Source of the DNA: Anaeramoeba flamelloides
Taxonomy: Eukaryota > Metamonada > Anaeramoebidae
Reading direction: 5' to 3'
DNA length: 64,000 nt
Assembly (NCBI GenBank): GCA_027625915.1
Contig: JANTQA010000044.1
Span: 930,001-994,000 of the forward strand
Shown here: positions 1 to 11,579 of the stretch, one piece after another
Numbering within the stretch: position 1 is the stretch's first letter
Layout: every line of letters begins with the position of its first letter
Position numbers and translations under genes: made by a program
The notes under the pieces: model-generated
Told to the model about the DNA's origin: nothing
Database searches by the model: none
The model's input: the letters and a program-made list of their open reading frames with translations, nothing else

Positions 1-177
1 TAACAATGGTCAAAGAACTTGAAAATTATCATAATTAAAAATGATATTGGTTTCTTATAGTTCTATTCTATTTCAAAAAAATTATGGCAGATTTATTTAA
101 AAATATCTTAATTAAATCCAATCATCAAACGATTTTAATATAAAAAATTATTATCAACATTTATTGATTCTTGGCAA

Positions 178-602
178 TGGCCCAATTTGTTTGTTAGTAT
201 GACATTAAAAAATAAAAGATATTAAAATTTCTAATCTAGATTTTTTATGATATTTTCAAGAGGTGAAAATATTGCTGATTATTATCTTTTTTATTTAAAA
301 AAAAGAGTTCACAAAGAAAACAAATCTTGATAAAATTTCTCTAGTATTGAATATTTAAAACTGTATTTAATTGCTTAGATAATCATTTATATCTTTGTCA
401 TTTCATATTATCCATTTTTTTAATCGAAATTGGTCGTACATTGTTTTTACCAAATAAGTTACATTTTTATTGTCTTTTTTTAGAAATATTTGGATCAAAC
501 GTATTTGAACTAAATACGATAGTTGTTGATTCAATCAGTATTAGTGTTAAAGTTAATTTTGTTTTATCAATTAACAAACACACCTACTAACAAAATTGGG
601 TT
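178..602. repeat. Possible decayed TIR element
   Basis: The left end reads CCCAATTTGTTTGTTAGTA and the right end, read on the other strand, CCCAATTTTGTTAGTAGG, about 420 bp apart. Only about 20 bp of each end match and I found no second copy in the window, so this is a weak call. Confidence 0.25.
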
Positions 603-1789
603 TTTATGAAATGTTAAAAAAATTCTTCATTTTTTTGGAGATACCTTATTATTAAAAAAAATTTAAAAAAAAGAGGATCATGTTAAATTTTTTTCAAAAA
701 TATAGATAAATTTAGTGAAAATTTTAAATTTGATATTTCATTTTTAGTATTCCTTTTTTAATAGTAGAACTTTTAGAAACCAATATCATACTTAGTTATT
801 TTGTATGTGCCTTTTTTTGATCAGTTTTACTCTAAGCTTTCTATAAAAGAAGAAATCCAGCTTTTCCAAAAAATACGAATTTTATTCAGTCTTCAGAATG
901 TAATAAGTCTAAGAGTGCTATTTTCAAACAAGTACACAGTACTTATGAAAATAAAAACCAAAAAAGAAATTATTTTCGTTTTTATTTTATAAAAAATACT
1001 TATCTTCACATTCTATTCCCAACATGTAAAAATAATTGGAATATTAAATTTATATTTCCGGGTGAAAACAACATTAGTGTGTATAAAAACATTTTTTGAT
1101 AGTATTCTCGAATCTAAGTTAAGTTTATATAATAAAAGTTCAATTTTAGAAAATATATAAATTTTCCAATAAAATTTAACAATATTTGACTTTTAAGATC
1201 CTGTTAATTTTTTTTTTTTAATTTATTAAATTTCCATTTCAAATCTATAAACACAACACAATTAACATGATTATTTTCAATCCTTTTTAGCAATGACAGT
1301 TATGAGTTAGAAATTTTTTAACATATATACATACACTTTAAAATACCTTAAAGTTTTTTGTTTCTAAAAATATGTCTTGGAAGATCTTATAAAAATAAAT
1401 TGATTTTAATTATTGTTATAGTTATTATTTATTAGTGTGAGGCATTAATTTCCCACATTTGTAAAATTCCTTAATCTTATTTAAGAATTTTATAAAAAAT
1501 TTAAATTTTGCCAATTATTCAGATATGTTACTAAATATGATTAATAGTTTTTTTGTAATTATATTAAGAATAGTAATATTTTGCAATCTATTGTATTATT
1601 TTTTTTTTTAATTTTGACATACAAATTTTGTGATTATTGCTAGAGTTAGTAAATTTTCTAGAAAATGGTCCAAATCTCAATTATTATTTTATTATTTATT
1701 TTTTCTCTTTTAAATCTTAACATTTTGATTTATTTTTAGAACTCTTGAAATAATTTTGACCATTTTAGAATTTTTTTAAAATTTATTTT

Positions 1790-2640
1790 GAAGGGGGGTG
1801 TATTCGTTTGATATTGTTTTTCATTATTTTTTTGTTTTTTTTTTTCTGTTTATTTGTGAAGTTTTCTATGTTTTTTTGAGTTTTCTATTTATTTGTGGAA
1901 TGTTCTAGGTTTTTTTGAGGTTTCTATTTTATTTTTAAAATCTATTGATTTTCGTTAGGTTTTTTTTACTTTTCGAAATAAATAGAAAACTCAAAAAAAA
2001 ATAACGAAAATCAATATTTTTTATAGATAAAATCGAAAACTTTGAGAAAATCACATTTATGCTTTTTAGAACTTTTATTTTTCTTAGAAAATCAATGATT
2101 TTTAAAGATATAACCAAAAATTTAAAAAATTGCCATTCAATTTGTATATATTACAAAATAATTGGGTAAAATATAAGATTTTTATATATTCTTCTAAATT
2201 TTGGAATAACCTCTTTTTTTTTTAATTAACAAAAGAAAAAAAAATGTAAAAAGAATCACCTTTAGTTTTTCTTGAGTTTTCTGGTTATTTCTAAAATAAA
2301 TATATTTTATAAATATAAAAGACTATCTCAAGTATATCACAGTCATTTTTTCGAGAATTTAAAAGAATTAAGTTAAATAAAAGATTCTACACTAGCCTTT
2401 TGAATTCTAGAAAAATTTCTTTAGATTTTTTTTATTTTTCGAAATTAAAAGATCATTTTTATAATTTTATTTTTATTTATTAAATTTAAAAAAAAACTAA
2501 CGAGGGTTTTCTTGAGGTTTTCAGTTTTATTTAGAAAAGTAATAGATTTTACAAATAAAACAAAAAAAGAAAGAAAAGAAAACATCGCCACTCCACGACT
2601 CTTTGTGGTACTTAGAGATACACCCCTCAACTCCTAAATT
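1790..2640. repeat. R9 composite repeat, copy 1 (decayed)
   Basis: This contains several copies, in both orientations, of a module whose core is TGATTTTCGTTAGGTTTTTT next to a GAGTTTTCTATTTATTT stretch. It also has the palindromic TTTTGAATTCTAGAAAA type motif and, near 2580-2610, CACTCCACGACTCTTTG, a degenerate form of the GGCACTCTAC tandem seen in the other R9 copies. Orientation and exact ends are unclear. Confidence 0.45.
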
Positions 2641-3119
2641 TTCATTTAGAAATACAAAAAAAAGAACCACCCTTTTCTTTATGATTAATCAATGATACTA
2701 TAAATCATAGGTTATTATTTCAAATATTATCAAAATCGGTTTACTTTCGTTAGTTATTATTTTAATTTATTGGGATTCTTTCATGACTACAATTTTTTCT
2801 TTTCGTTACATAGAATGTACAGCCCCTTAAAAACAAGTTGTTTAACTAAAAATCGAATCAAAACGATTTTGGATATATTTAGTTATTGAATTTTCTGTGG
2901 TAATAAATAATTGAGTCAAATTCAAGATTGTTTTGCTACATTCTTTTGAATTCCTGAAAACTGCCATTATCTTTTTTTTTTTTTTTTTTTTTTTGTTTTT
3001 GAGTATTTTTAACTTGAAATTAGTAATTTATTTGACTTATTTTTTTAGAATGGAAATTCTTTTTGATGGGTGAAAGTAAAATAACATAATAAATCTTCAC
3101 AGTATATGGCCAAAATGTT

Positions 3120-3300
3120 GTCCCTCATTTTGATAGATCTTCAAAAACCAAATTTTTTATCAACAAATCTACTCTACGAGACACATTTAAGAAGGATATT
3201 TTTCAACTTTGAAGTCTTTTGACTGATGACCCAGCCTTTAAATTTGTCTTGGAATATAGATTTTTTTTTGGAAAATTATTGATTTTTTTGACTACAATGG
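3120..3300. repeat. R8 element, core fragment
   Basis: It carries the internal R8 palindrome: AATCTACTCTACGAGACACA, AAGAAGGATATTTTTCAA and CTTTAAATTTGTCTTGG, in the order seen at 63140-63260 and 7590-7700. The outer ends are not recognisable. Confidence 0.4.
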
Positions 3301-3847
3301 TCAAAAAAGAACATAGCTAGAGAATAAGAAATTAATATTTGAAAATAAAAATCTATACTTTTTTTTATTTCTTATTTCAATTCAACATCTAATTCATGAA
3401 CCAATATTATACCTAAGGACAAATCATTTTTAAAGGTTAAACCCCTGATGTTGTAAGTTGATTTTAAATTGGAAAGAAATTATAATTAATTTGATATTTT
3501 TCTCAGTTTTTTGATATATTTAGTTTGTTATATTGAGGAATAAAAATTTTCTTCAAAATAAACAATTTTTTGAGATAAATTTCAACTTTTTGATCCCTGA
3601 ATTTTTAGGATTTTTTTTTAATAATATAACTTTAAGAAATCAAAACCAGATTTACATTGGTGTTTATTGTCTATTTTCTTTGATCAACGGATGTTTCGGT
3701 TTTCTCTAAAAAAAAAACACATTTTTTAATGATTCACAGATTAACCTCTTCGTAAAGTATTATTTTTCCACAACAGTTTAAAAAAGAATCCTGTTTAATT
3801 GACAAGATAAAACTTTTCTTCGATTTGATTAATCGAATTTTTGGAGT

Positions 3848-4505
3848 TACCATTGTGGAAAAAAAGTCAAACAGGAAAAAAAGCTAAACACGGTTTTTAA
3901 TTGGGAATATTACTGAAAATTCAAAGTAAGATCAATTAAAAAAAGAATAAATAAATAAAGATAAAATGAAGTATTCAGCACAATAACAGTTTTTTTAATA
4001 CTATTAATTGAAAAATAAATCGGACAAAATTTTCATTTATCTTTCCAAAATTAAATTATGATTTCAAAAATCCTTTGAATACAGAATTTTGATAGCCCCG
4101 ATCCTCTAACCACGTTAAACACGTTATATGGTTGAAAAATAATTCGATTTTCAAAGATTATTTCAAAGATTTTTTTGGGAACGATGAATGAAAATTTTGT
4201 CCGATTTATTTTACAATTAACAGTACTATCTTTTGGTACGGGTTTTTTCTTTGATTGATCTAATATTTAAAATTTGTACAAAAAATTGACTATTTTTGAG
4301 ATCTCCAAAACCACGCCAAAAATTTCGATAAGAAAGTAAATTTAAATTGTATTTGTTGGTTTGATTGAAAATAAGGTAATGGATTATTATTTGAATTTAA
4401 TTGGTTTCTTCTTTTTATTGATTTTACTTTTCATTTTCGGTAAGGTTTACAATAAAAAACCGTGTTGAACTTTTTTTCCAGTTTCACTTTTTTTCCAAAA
4501 TATTA
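3848..4505. mobile_element. R5 non-autonomous TIR element, 658 bp, carrying a nested R4
   Basis: The two ends are inverted copies of each other for about 50 bp. The left arm has GGAAAAAAAGTCAAACAGG and then CTAAACACGGTTTTTAATTG. The right arm, read on the other strand, has GGAAAAAAAGTGAAACTGG and then TTCAACACGGTTTTTTATTG. A TA dinucleotide sits at each outer edge, as in Tc1/mariner-type elements. There is no transposase frame. A second TIR element (R4) lies inside at 3999-4225, so R5 is the older insertion. It is a single copy in this window. Confidence 0.7.
3999..4225. mobile_element. R4 MITE, 227 bp, nested in R5
   Basis: The ends are imperfect inverted repeats of about 45 bp. The left reads TACTATTAATTGAAAAATAA then CGGACAAAATTTTCATT. 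The right, on the other strand, reads TACTGTTAATTGTAAAATAA then CGGACAAAATTTTCATT. The outer TA pairs suggest Tc1/mariner-type TA target duplication. A truncated copy starts at 63797, and isolated ends resembling this arm occur near 18050, 47905, 52395 and 61767. Confidence 0.7.
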
Positions 4506-5204
4506 ATTTGAATGATGCCGAACTCATATAATTTACACCCAACAGCAACATATTTAATTATTAGGCTTCTCATTTTTTTTTTTCAATTTAGAATTTTTCA
4601 GGAACCAAGATCAGATTTGCTTCTTGTATATTTTTCATTTATTTTAATAATTTGTTGGACTTCTCAAAAAAGAGACACACAACCGGAAATTGTGTCAAGT
4701 GTTAATCCAAGTCTACATTGGTTATTTTAACAACAACAAAATCAATTTAAATAATACAATTTCTAAAAAGTGTTGGTATCATGTGTAGAAACTTGACTAA
4801 TGTTAATTGAAGAACCAATCTTGTATTGTGAATTAAAATTTTAATTACAAATCTCTTCATCTTTGATTATTGTTTTTCCAATCCTCTACAACCTCTTGCA
4901 ATTAGGATTATTATTTCTCCCATTCACAGTCTCAAAATATTGAACTAAGTGAAACAAATATCAATAAAACGAATCTATTTCTTGATATTGGTTTGTTCAG
5001 CAAGAGAGGATTTCCAACTGAAAATTTTTTCCCATTTGTTATTCAAAAGAGAATCAAAAAATTTTACACCAAACCTAAAGTGAAAATATGTGAACTTTCT
5101 TGTTAAGAATTTAAGAATTCCAGATCAATATATTTCCTTCAAACCTATTCTTTTATTAAATTACCTTTTTTCATTTTTTTTCATTATTTCAAAATTCATC
5201 CCAA
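4506..5204. other. Spacer upstream of eL24
   Basis: There is no gene. The first part (4510-4580) resembles the terminal part of the R8 family (shared AACAACATA and TAGGCTTCTC). The 72-codon ATG frame starting at 4512 lies mostly over this similarity and is rejected as a gene. Any eL24 promoter would lie here, but I recognise no element. Confidence 0.4.
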
Positions 5205-6190
5205 ATGAAGTAACATTCCCAAAATCCGCTTTCATGAATTTGTATTCTAAACCTAAACCTAAACCACACTCACAAAAAAAACAAAACTATCTTACTTTTT
5301 CTTTGTGTTTTTTCCTTTTTTTTATTTTTTTTTTGTTCCAAAGGATCGAAATCTGTGCATTTTCAGGATACAAAATCAGACCAGGTAGAGGAGTCCGTTT
5401 TGTTCGAATGGATGGAAAAGTAAAAGAATTTTTTATTTAATTGATTTTTTGCTTTTTTTTTTTTTTTTAATTTTTTGAAAAAAAACTTTGGTTTGTTTTT
5501 TTATTTTGAAAAAGGGATTTTCAAATTGTTTTGTTGTTTGGATCCACAAAAAGAATAACACAACTCCAAAAAAGAATTTGAATTCCGAAAACCAAAAACA
5601 AAAAACATGAATCGAGAAAAGCAATACTTTACAAAAAGAAAAATAATTTCAAATTCAACTTTCAATCTTTTAATTTTTTTTTCTTGTTAATTTTAATGAA
5701 TAAAAAAAAAAAAACAAAACTAACAACTCAAAAAAAAAACAAAAATAAAAAATAAAAAAAGCCATTTTTATTCGCAAACAAAAAATGTTTCTCCCGATTT
5801 TCACATAAAAGAAACCCAAGAAAGATCAGATGGACACAATTTTATCGAAAGGCCCACAGAAAAAACAAAAGCGCTCTCTTAAAAAAAAAGAAAACACGCA
5901 GAATTGTCAAAAAGGAACGTGGTATTGTTGGAGCATCATTAGATTTGATCAACGCCAGAAGACAACAACAAAAGGAAATGAAAACAGCCACCCTCCGTGA
6001 ACAAGCCATCAAGGAACTCAAGGAAAGAAAAAGAGCAAAGGCCTTAAGAAGAAAAAAAGAACGTGAAGAAAGAAGAAAGAAAAAGAAAACCACCGAGAAG
6101 AAAGATAAAAAAAGGACACAAAGAGAACAAAACAAGAAATCTAAAAACAAATTCAATACTAAAAATAAAAATATTGGACGTAAATTTTAA
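5205..6190 (+). CDS. RPL24: 60S ribosomal protein eL24
   Basis: Large-subunit ribosomal protein eL24. The exons are 5205-5209, 5344-5419 and 5762-6190, giving 169 residues (animal eL24 is about 157). Introns are 5210-5343 (GTAACA...AAAG) and 5420-5761 (GTAAAA...AAAG). The first coding exon is only ATGAA; it was chosen because it restores MKIEIC, matching the family start MKVELC. The eL24 core is clear: [13 protein letters not shown], then VRMDGK joined across intron 2 to [13 protein letters not shown], then [19 protein letters not shown] and [10 protein letters not shown]. Cys6 and Cys36 fall at the positions conserved in eukaryotic eL24. From residue 86 the chain is almost entirely Lys, Arg, Glu and Gln, as expected of the rRNA-binding C-terminal extension. 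Identity is very secure. The exact first exon is inference from frame and family alignment; a longer unspliced N-terminus from 5090 has no ATG. Confidence 0.93.
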
Positions 6191-7138
6191 ATTAAAAAAT
6201 CTTGTTTAAGCTTATTAAATTATTTTGAACTTTATTAAAAATAATTTAGCAACTTGATAATTAAATCACTTACTTTTGTTATTAATTTTCTAAAGAAAAT
6301 TTATTTTCAAAATTAAACAAAAAAAAAAATTAAAAAAAAATAAATGATTAGATCAATACTACTTTTTTGGGTAGTTTTCTTACTTTTTGTTTTTTTGATT
6401 TTATATTGAAACAATAAGATTTTTTATTGTGGACAATCAAAAATAATGTTGTGTGTTTTAAGTCTTGGGCTCAATTTGAGGATAAATACTATTTTTGATG
6501 ATATTCATCCAAAAGAATTCTTGACTTATCCTTTTTGATTAATTATTTTTCTTTGAAATTATTTTTTTATTTTTTAGTCTTACAATAAAGTCGGTACATT
6601 TTACCATTTTTTAGAAATTTTACATGTTAGAATCATACTGATAAAAGATTTTTTGAGTACAAAAGGATATTGAAACCTTGTAATAAAAATCTTATTAATT
6701 AATTTCTCGATTTGTGAAGAGGAAGCGAACCCAAAGTAAATAAGAATGAATCTTTAATTTTTTTTATTTTGAGAACAGTTTTTTTTAAATTTTTGATTTT
6801 ATTGAATTATTTCAAAAATCTAGAAATGTGTTCATAATGATTATTGGGATTAATCATAGAACAAACCAAATCAATAGACCTTAAAACGTTTGTTTTAAAC
6901 AAATTGCATCTATTTGAGGAGATACCAAACAAGAAAGATTATTTTTTCCAAAAAAACTAGTTGAAACCAAGAATAAAAAGATTTTTTACACTCAAGCCGA
7001 AACTCTTTTTCAGCCAAGTTTTTCCACTTATATGAAAGAAATAGTTATATTCTGTGGGTTTAATCAATTATTTTTGGACAAAATAAATAGTCATTTTTTT
7101 GATCTGGTAATTTTTATCTTATTTAAGTGATTAGCGTC

Positions 7139-7866
7139 ACCATAGATTTCTCTATAATCAAAGTGTGTTGTAATTGGGTATAAATGATATTAGTACTTCA
7201 TGGCTCAAATAGCTCTAAAAAATCTATTATAAATCTTATTGTACAATAAATTATTTCATTTTTTACTATTGATCACAATTAAAAAAGTTTCATTTTGAAA
7301 ATTTTTTTTTTGATTCCTTTTTCAAATCTAAAAATAGAAACCCAAAATAGAGTATTCTGGTATTTAATAATTTAGATTTAGAACTTCCAAAAGTAACTAT
7401 TTTTATAATTTTTTATTTTCAAAGATAAACTCAATAATCATCAACATAAAAGCACAAAGACTGATTAGTTTTGTTTGCTTTTGATAAAGGTACTTGTAGC
7501 TTCAATATAATTGCATGATTTGAGAAATAATTTGTCAAAAAAATTTATTCGATAATTATTTAATTTTTAAAAAAAAACGAATTTTTTAGTAACTAATCTA
7601 CATTTCGCCACAAATTTAAGAATGATATTTCGTGACTTTGTAGTCTGAATATTGATAATTCAACCTTTAAATTTATGGCGAAATGCAGATTTTATTCTGA
7701 AATTTTTGAGTTTTTTAAAAATATAAGGATCATTTTTCATTGATAAGATCAACAAATATTACGGCTTGACTAATCGATTTTTTAGAGACATTTGAACCAT
7801 GTAGCATGAATGTGGTTACGTCCAATAACAACATACTTTGTTCCTAGGCTTCTCCTTGGTAGAAGC
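7139..7866 (+). mobile_element. R8 TIR element, about 728 bp
   Basis: The ends are inverted over roughly 100 bp. The left end contains AAAGTGTGTTGTAATTGGGT and CTCTAAAAAATCTATTA. The right end, on the other strand, has AAAGTATGTTGTTATTGGAC and CTCTAAAAAATCGATTA. A second, internal palindrome lies at about 7590-7700, around ACATTTCGCCACAAATTTAA and its reverse. No transposase frame is visible. Related copies are at about 63005-63712 (whole), 23450-23720 (right half), 43640-43770 (left end) and 3120-3300 (core). Confidence 0.6.
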
Positions 7867-8028
7867 TAATCCCTTAAGCAAGTTTTTTTTTTTTTTTAGT
7901 TTTTGTTCAAATTCTTTTTTCATTTTTTCTTCTTCCTTTTCTGCTATTTTTTTTTCTTTTTTCTTGTCTCTAATAAAGCAATTTTTTTTTTTTAAAAAAA
8001 AAAAACAGTTTGAAACCCCAAATTACCT

Positions 8029-9249
8029 TTAAGGGACTAGGAAACTAAAAAAAATCTTCAAGTAAATTGACTAACAAATTAAAAAAATTTTTACCGTATC
8101 TTGAAATTGAATAATAAAGTAAAAATCTGATAACTACAAAACCTGACTTACTTTTAATACTATTTTCAGAAATGAATTATTTTTTTTTGAAGTTTGATCT
8201 ATTTTTCTCATTTTTGAAAAGTTCAAAATTCAACATATTTCTGAATTATTTAAAAAAAATTATTTTCTTTGAAAGAAGATTGGAATCTTATTGCCTGTAA
8301 AGGAAGTGTACAAAAATAAACTTTAAAAATGAAACCCACTAAGTTCTAAAATAACTAAGTTTAAAAAATCTACTTAATCTCAAAAAAAATACAAAAATTA
8401 TTTTAAACTTGTAAAAAATATAATTTTTTGATTCAAAGAACAGACCAAATCTATTTTTTCTAGGGATTGAATGAAAAAATATGAGAAAAAGAACCAAAGA
8501 ACCGAATTAAAAATTCTCCCGAAATACTTTTTTAAAACCTGGAAAATTGAACTAATTATATCTAAAGAAATACTTTTTAATTTGATTATTTATAATCAAT
8601 AATTATAAACCCAATCTTAATTATTTCAGTAAGTCATTAACAACCCAATGATTAAATGTATCAAATAGGTTTTACATTTATTTCTCAATTTTTTCAAGAT
8701 TTTGCTACAAATAAAACAATTCAAATTCATATATTTAATAATAAAAAAAAATAATAGATATTATCAAATACCTGATTTTAATACAACAGTTCCTTGTTTA
8801 TACTCTTGATATTTGAAAAAGTATATTGACACATCTTTTAAATTTCAAGAAATTGAATAAATATTTCTGAATAAAATAAATGTTCAAATTTTTTAGATCT
8901 TCAAGGATACAACATTTGATTTATTTCTATTGTATTTTTAAAATAATATTAAAGAAACAACGTTAATTGTTCATAAAGACTCTCAAAAATTACTAAAAGT
9001 GATATTTCTTCAAAAATAAATTTTTTTGCAAATTTTTATTTTTCGAAATTGATCCAAAAACCCAACAAAAAAGGATCAGATCTTTTGACTGAAAATTCCA
9101 TTGGAAAAATGAAATCTTTTAAAAATGATTATTCATTTCTCTAAAGTTGACAAACTAAGTTTCTTATTGGTCTTAATTGTATCCTTATGTAAATAATTAC
9201 TCTATTACCTTTGGGAAAAAAAAATAAATAAGAGTTACTAGTCCCTTAA
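8029..9249. mobile_element. R7 TTAA-flanked element, about 1.2 kb
   Basis: The left edge reads TTAAGGGACTAGGAAACT. The right edge, on the other strand, reads TTAAGGGACTAGTAACTC. Both start with TTAA, the target used by piggyBac-type transposases, and the inverted match is about 14-18 bp. No transposase frame is visible. An internal segment (about 8155-8420, with ACTATTTTCAGAAATGAATT and CTGTAAAGGAAGTGTACAAA) recurs at about 33018-33260. Confidence 0.55.
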
Positions 9250-9473
9250 GAAAAGTTATGGATATGTATTAACTTTTAAAATGAATATATTTACTATTAA
9301 AAAATCATATTGTCAACAATTTTAATTTACATTGAAATTGAGAACTTTTGCAAGAAATATTTCAATGTAAGTAGCCCAAATTTTTTAAAACATTTTATTT
9401 TTTGAAAAATTAGGGTTTGTTCATGCATTTCTTACATGATCATCAACTTTTATCGAAAATTAATAATTATTCA

Positions 9474-10003
9474 TAAACTATATTCCAAAAATTTGGACAC
9501 AGTTTAAACGGTGGAAAGAACATCATTACTGCACTTTAAATTCAATTTGGATAGAATTTTGATTTTACAAACTATTTCATTTTTTGTCTGTTTTGTTTTG
9601 TTTTCTTTTCCTTTTTTGTAGTGTCGTAATCTGTTTCATTAGATATGTTATTTTTTTCGATGGTTGATAGAAGGTTAGAGTTGAGTTTGTTAAATAGAAA
9701 AATCACATTCAATTTGTAGACTGTATCTTAACATTTGATCGATCAACAATTGTTGATGAAATTTCAACACATTAACCAATAATTTTTTTGTTCGGCTCGT
9801 TTCATTATTTTGGACACACCTGTTTTTATTTTTGAGTTTTATTATTTTTTTCTTTTATTTTGATTAAAATTATTACTTATTACAACATTAATACTGGGTA
9901 TCTTCAATGTGAATATATATTACGTTTGAAAAAATACAATAAATTGGGTTTTTTTTGCCTATTTTTGATTTTGGGCCTGTCTAAAATTTTGGAATGGGGT
10001 TTA
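9474..10003 (+). mobile_element. R1 MITE, copy 1 (about 530 bp)
   Basis: A Tc1/mariner-like non-autonomous element. The left end is TAAACTATATTCCAAAAATT then TGGACACAG. The right end, on the other strand, is TAAACCCCATTCCAAAATTT then TAGACAGG. TA lies at both edges. Internal landmarks shared with the other two copies are GATTTTACAAACTATTTCAT, TCGATGGTTGATAGAAGGT, TTTGATCGATCAACAATTGT and CGGCTCGTTTCATTATTTTG. No transposase frame. Confidence 0.75.
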
Positions 10004-10207
10004 TTTCCAAACAATCTTATACTTTTTGATTCTTAATAATTTTATAAATTGAATTGACTTTCTGATTGAAATAATTTTTATATTCTTTTATACAGTACAA
10101 TATTTTTTATAAAAAAAAAAACATTAAAAAATTATTTATTGGGATTAAAAAATAGAATTTAAAAAGAAATTTGACGAATTCAGAACTCAAGTTATAGAAT
10201 TTAATTA

Positions 10208-10239
10208 ACCTCCCCCCCCCCCTTTTTTTTTTTTTTTTT
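10208..10239. repeat. C-run followed by T-run
   Basis: About twelve C (interrupted once by T near its start) run directly into about seventeen T. A similar but shorter C-to-T junction occurs at about 17915-17934. No function is visible. Confidence 0.6.
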
Positions 10240-10739
10240 ACACCTTAAAAAATGTTATGGTTTGAATTTTAAACATAAAAAATAATTCAATATATATAAA
10301 ATAATCTTTTCCACTGAGATAACACGAAGTCAAAATATCCAATCGAAATTGCTTTTAAAAATAAAAATATAGTAAATTATGAGAGATATAAACAATTTTT
10401 ATGAAAAAAAACATATTGATTTATTATTAATATAAAAGTTATATTTTATATGAGCCTAAAATTTATTTTATAATTGATATTCATAAAGATTTTTTTTTTT
10501 TTTTTTTAGCTAAATAGAATAATTTTGTTTTTTTTTCTCTGATGTTTACAGCCAGATTTTAATATACAAACCATTTACCAGTTAAAGGGGATGAATTAAA
10601 TGTGTTTTTTTAATACGTTTTGAATGAGTATTAGAAAAATAATTATTTCAGAAATTCCAAAATTGATATCATTTCATCTTCATTTTTGCCCATTTTTGTT
10701 TTTTTTTTTTATTATTTTTATTTGACAGTAATTCATTTC

Positions 10740-11070
10740 CAAAGTTTTTTTTATTACAAGATTGATAGTCACTTGGGTAAATACAGGTTATTTTAAGGTA
10801 ACTGAAAGAGTGAAAATGATTGTATTGGAATAATTTTGATTTCTATTGGAATTTTATTTGTATCTTCAATTGGAGATCAAAATGAACATTGTTGTTTTTA
10901 TCAATAATCCCCTAAGAATTTGAGTTTTTAAATTTTTCAGAAGACAATCTATCACTAGGTTTGTTTTATTTCAGAAGGATGTCAACTATTCTTTGATGTT
11001 TATTATTCTACTTATTTCTTATTTAATCTTCAAAAACCGTTTATAAAAAATATTTGATATTTGAAAAAAA
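10740..11070 (+). repeat. R14 repeat, uninterrupted copy
   Basis: It shares several blocks in order with 36780-37655: TGATAGTCACTTGGGTAAA, GAGATCAAAATGAAC, TAAGAATTTGAG, TATTATTCTACTT and TTGATATTTGAAA. In the second locus an R1 element splits the repeat, so this copy represents the empty site. Its own ends are not defined. Confidence 0.5.
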
Positions 11071-11403
11071 TGTTGGGTATCTTTGACTGAAACAAGGTTT
11101 ATATAACATTAGGTAAGGAGGAAAATAATTGTTTCAAATTAAAGAAGTAATTTCACTATTAATTCATTATTTTATTAAAATATGAAAAACATGATAGACT
11201 ATTTCAACAAAAGAAAAAATGAAAACGTTTAATCAAAAAAAAAAACTAAAAACAAAAAAATTCCTGAATAATCAGATTTATTAATCCGACAATAAGTTTT
11301 TTTTTTATTTATTTTTTATCATTACTCTTATCTTGATTCATTAAAATTAAGAATAAAAAAATCAAATAAAGTTTTCAAAATTTATGAAAATTTATCTGTT
11401 ATA

Positions 11404-11405
11404 TA

Positions 11406-11444
<39 letters not shown>

Positions 11445-11482
11445 ATATATATATATATATCATATATATATATATATATATA
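11404..11482. repeat. AT dinucleotide microsatellite
   Basis: About 80 bp of nearly pure AT repeat with a few C interruptions, about 100 bp beyond the stop codon of the minus-strand SANT/Myb gene. Confidence 0.9.
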
Positions 11483-11579
11483 TTAAAATATACCATTTCA
11501 TTGTTTTCTTTATTATTATTGTTTTGTAATTATTTTCTATTCCCTTTCTTAACGTAATATACCAAACCTGCCTTTCCCT

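Larger units (their letters stand above)
1..3847. other. Gene-free AT-rich stretch with decayed repeats
   Basis: I see no convincing coding region here. The open frames present are short, start without ATG and are rich in Phe, Leu, Ile and Lys, as chance frames in AT-rich DNA are. The stretch holds a possible element with weak inverted ends (about 178-600), a copy of the R9 composite repeat (about 1790-2640) and the palindromic core of an R8 element (about 3120-3300). Confidence 0.5.
6191..11579. other. Gene-free stretch filled with mobile-element remains
   Basis: I recognise no coding exon. It holds an R8 element (7139-7866), the TTAA-flanked R7 element (8029-9249), an R1 MITE (9474-10003), an R14 repeat (10740-11070), a C-run joined to a T-run (10208-10239) and a long AT microsatellite (11404-11482). 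The remaining sequence is AT-rich spacer. Confidence 0.6.

Noticed and set aside
801-992. 63-codon frame
   Set aside because: No ATG, composition typical of AT-rich chance frames, no domain.
4512-4730. 72-codon ATG frame
   Set aside because: It lies partly over a sequence similar to an R8 element end and has no recognisable domain.
5090-5440. 116-codon plus frame as the eL24 start
   Set aside because: It starts with GTG, its first 80 codons look non-coding, and it runs through both splice sites. Only the central part is real exon.
5842-6156. 104-codon minus-strand frame
   Set aside because: It is antisense to exon 3 of eL24. The Phe/Leu/Ser-rich product is the mirror of a Lys/Glu/Arg-rich coding strand.
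7838-8032. 64-codon frame
   Set aside because: It covers the R8 right end and T-runs.
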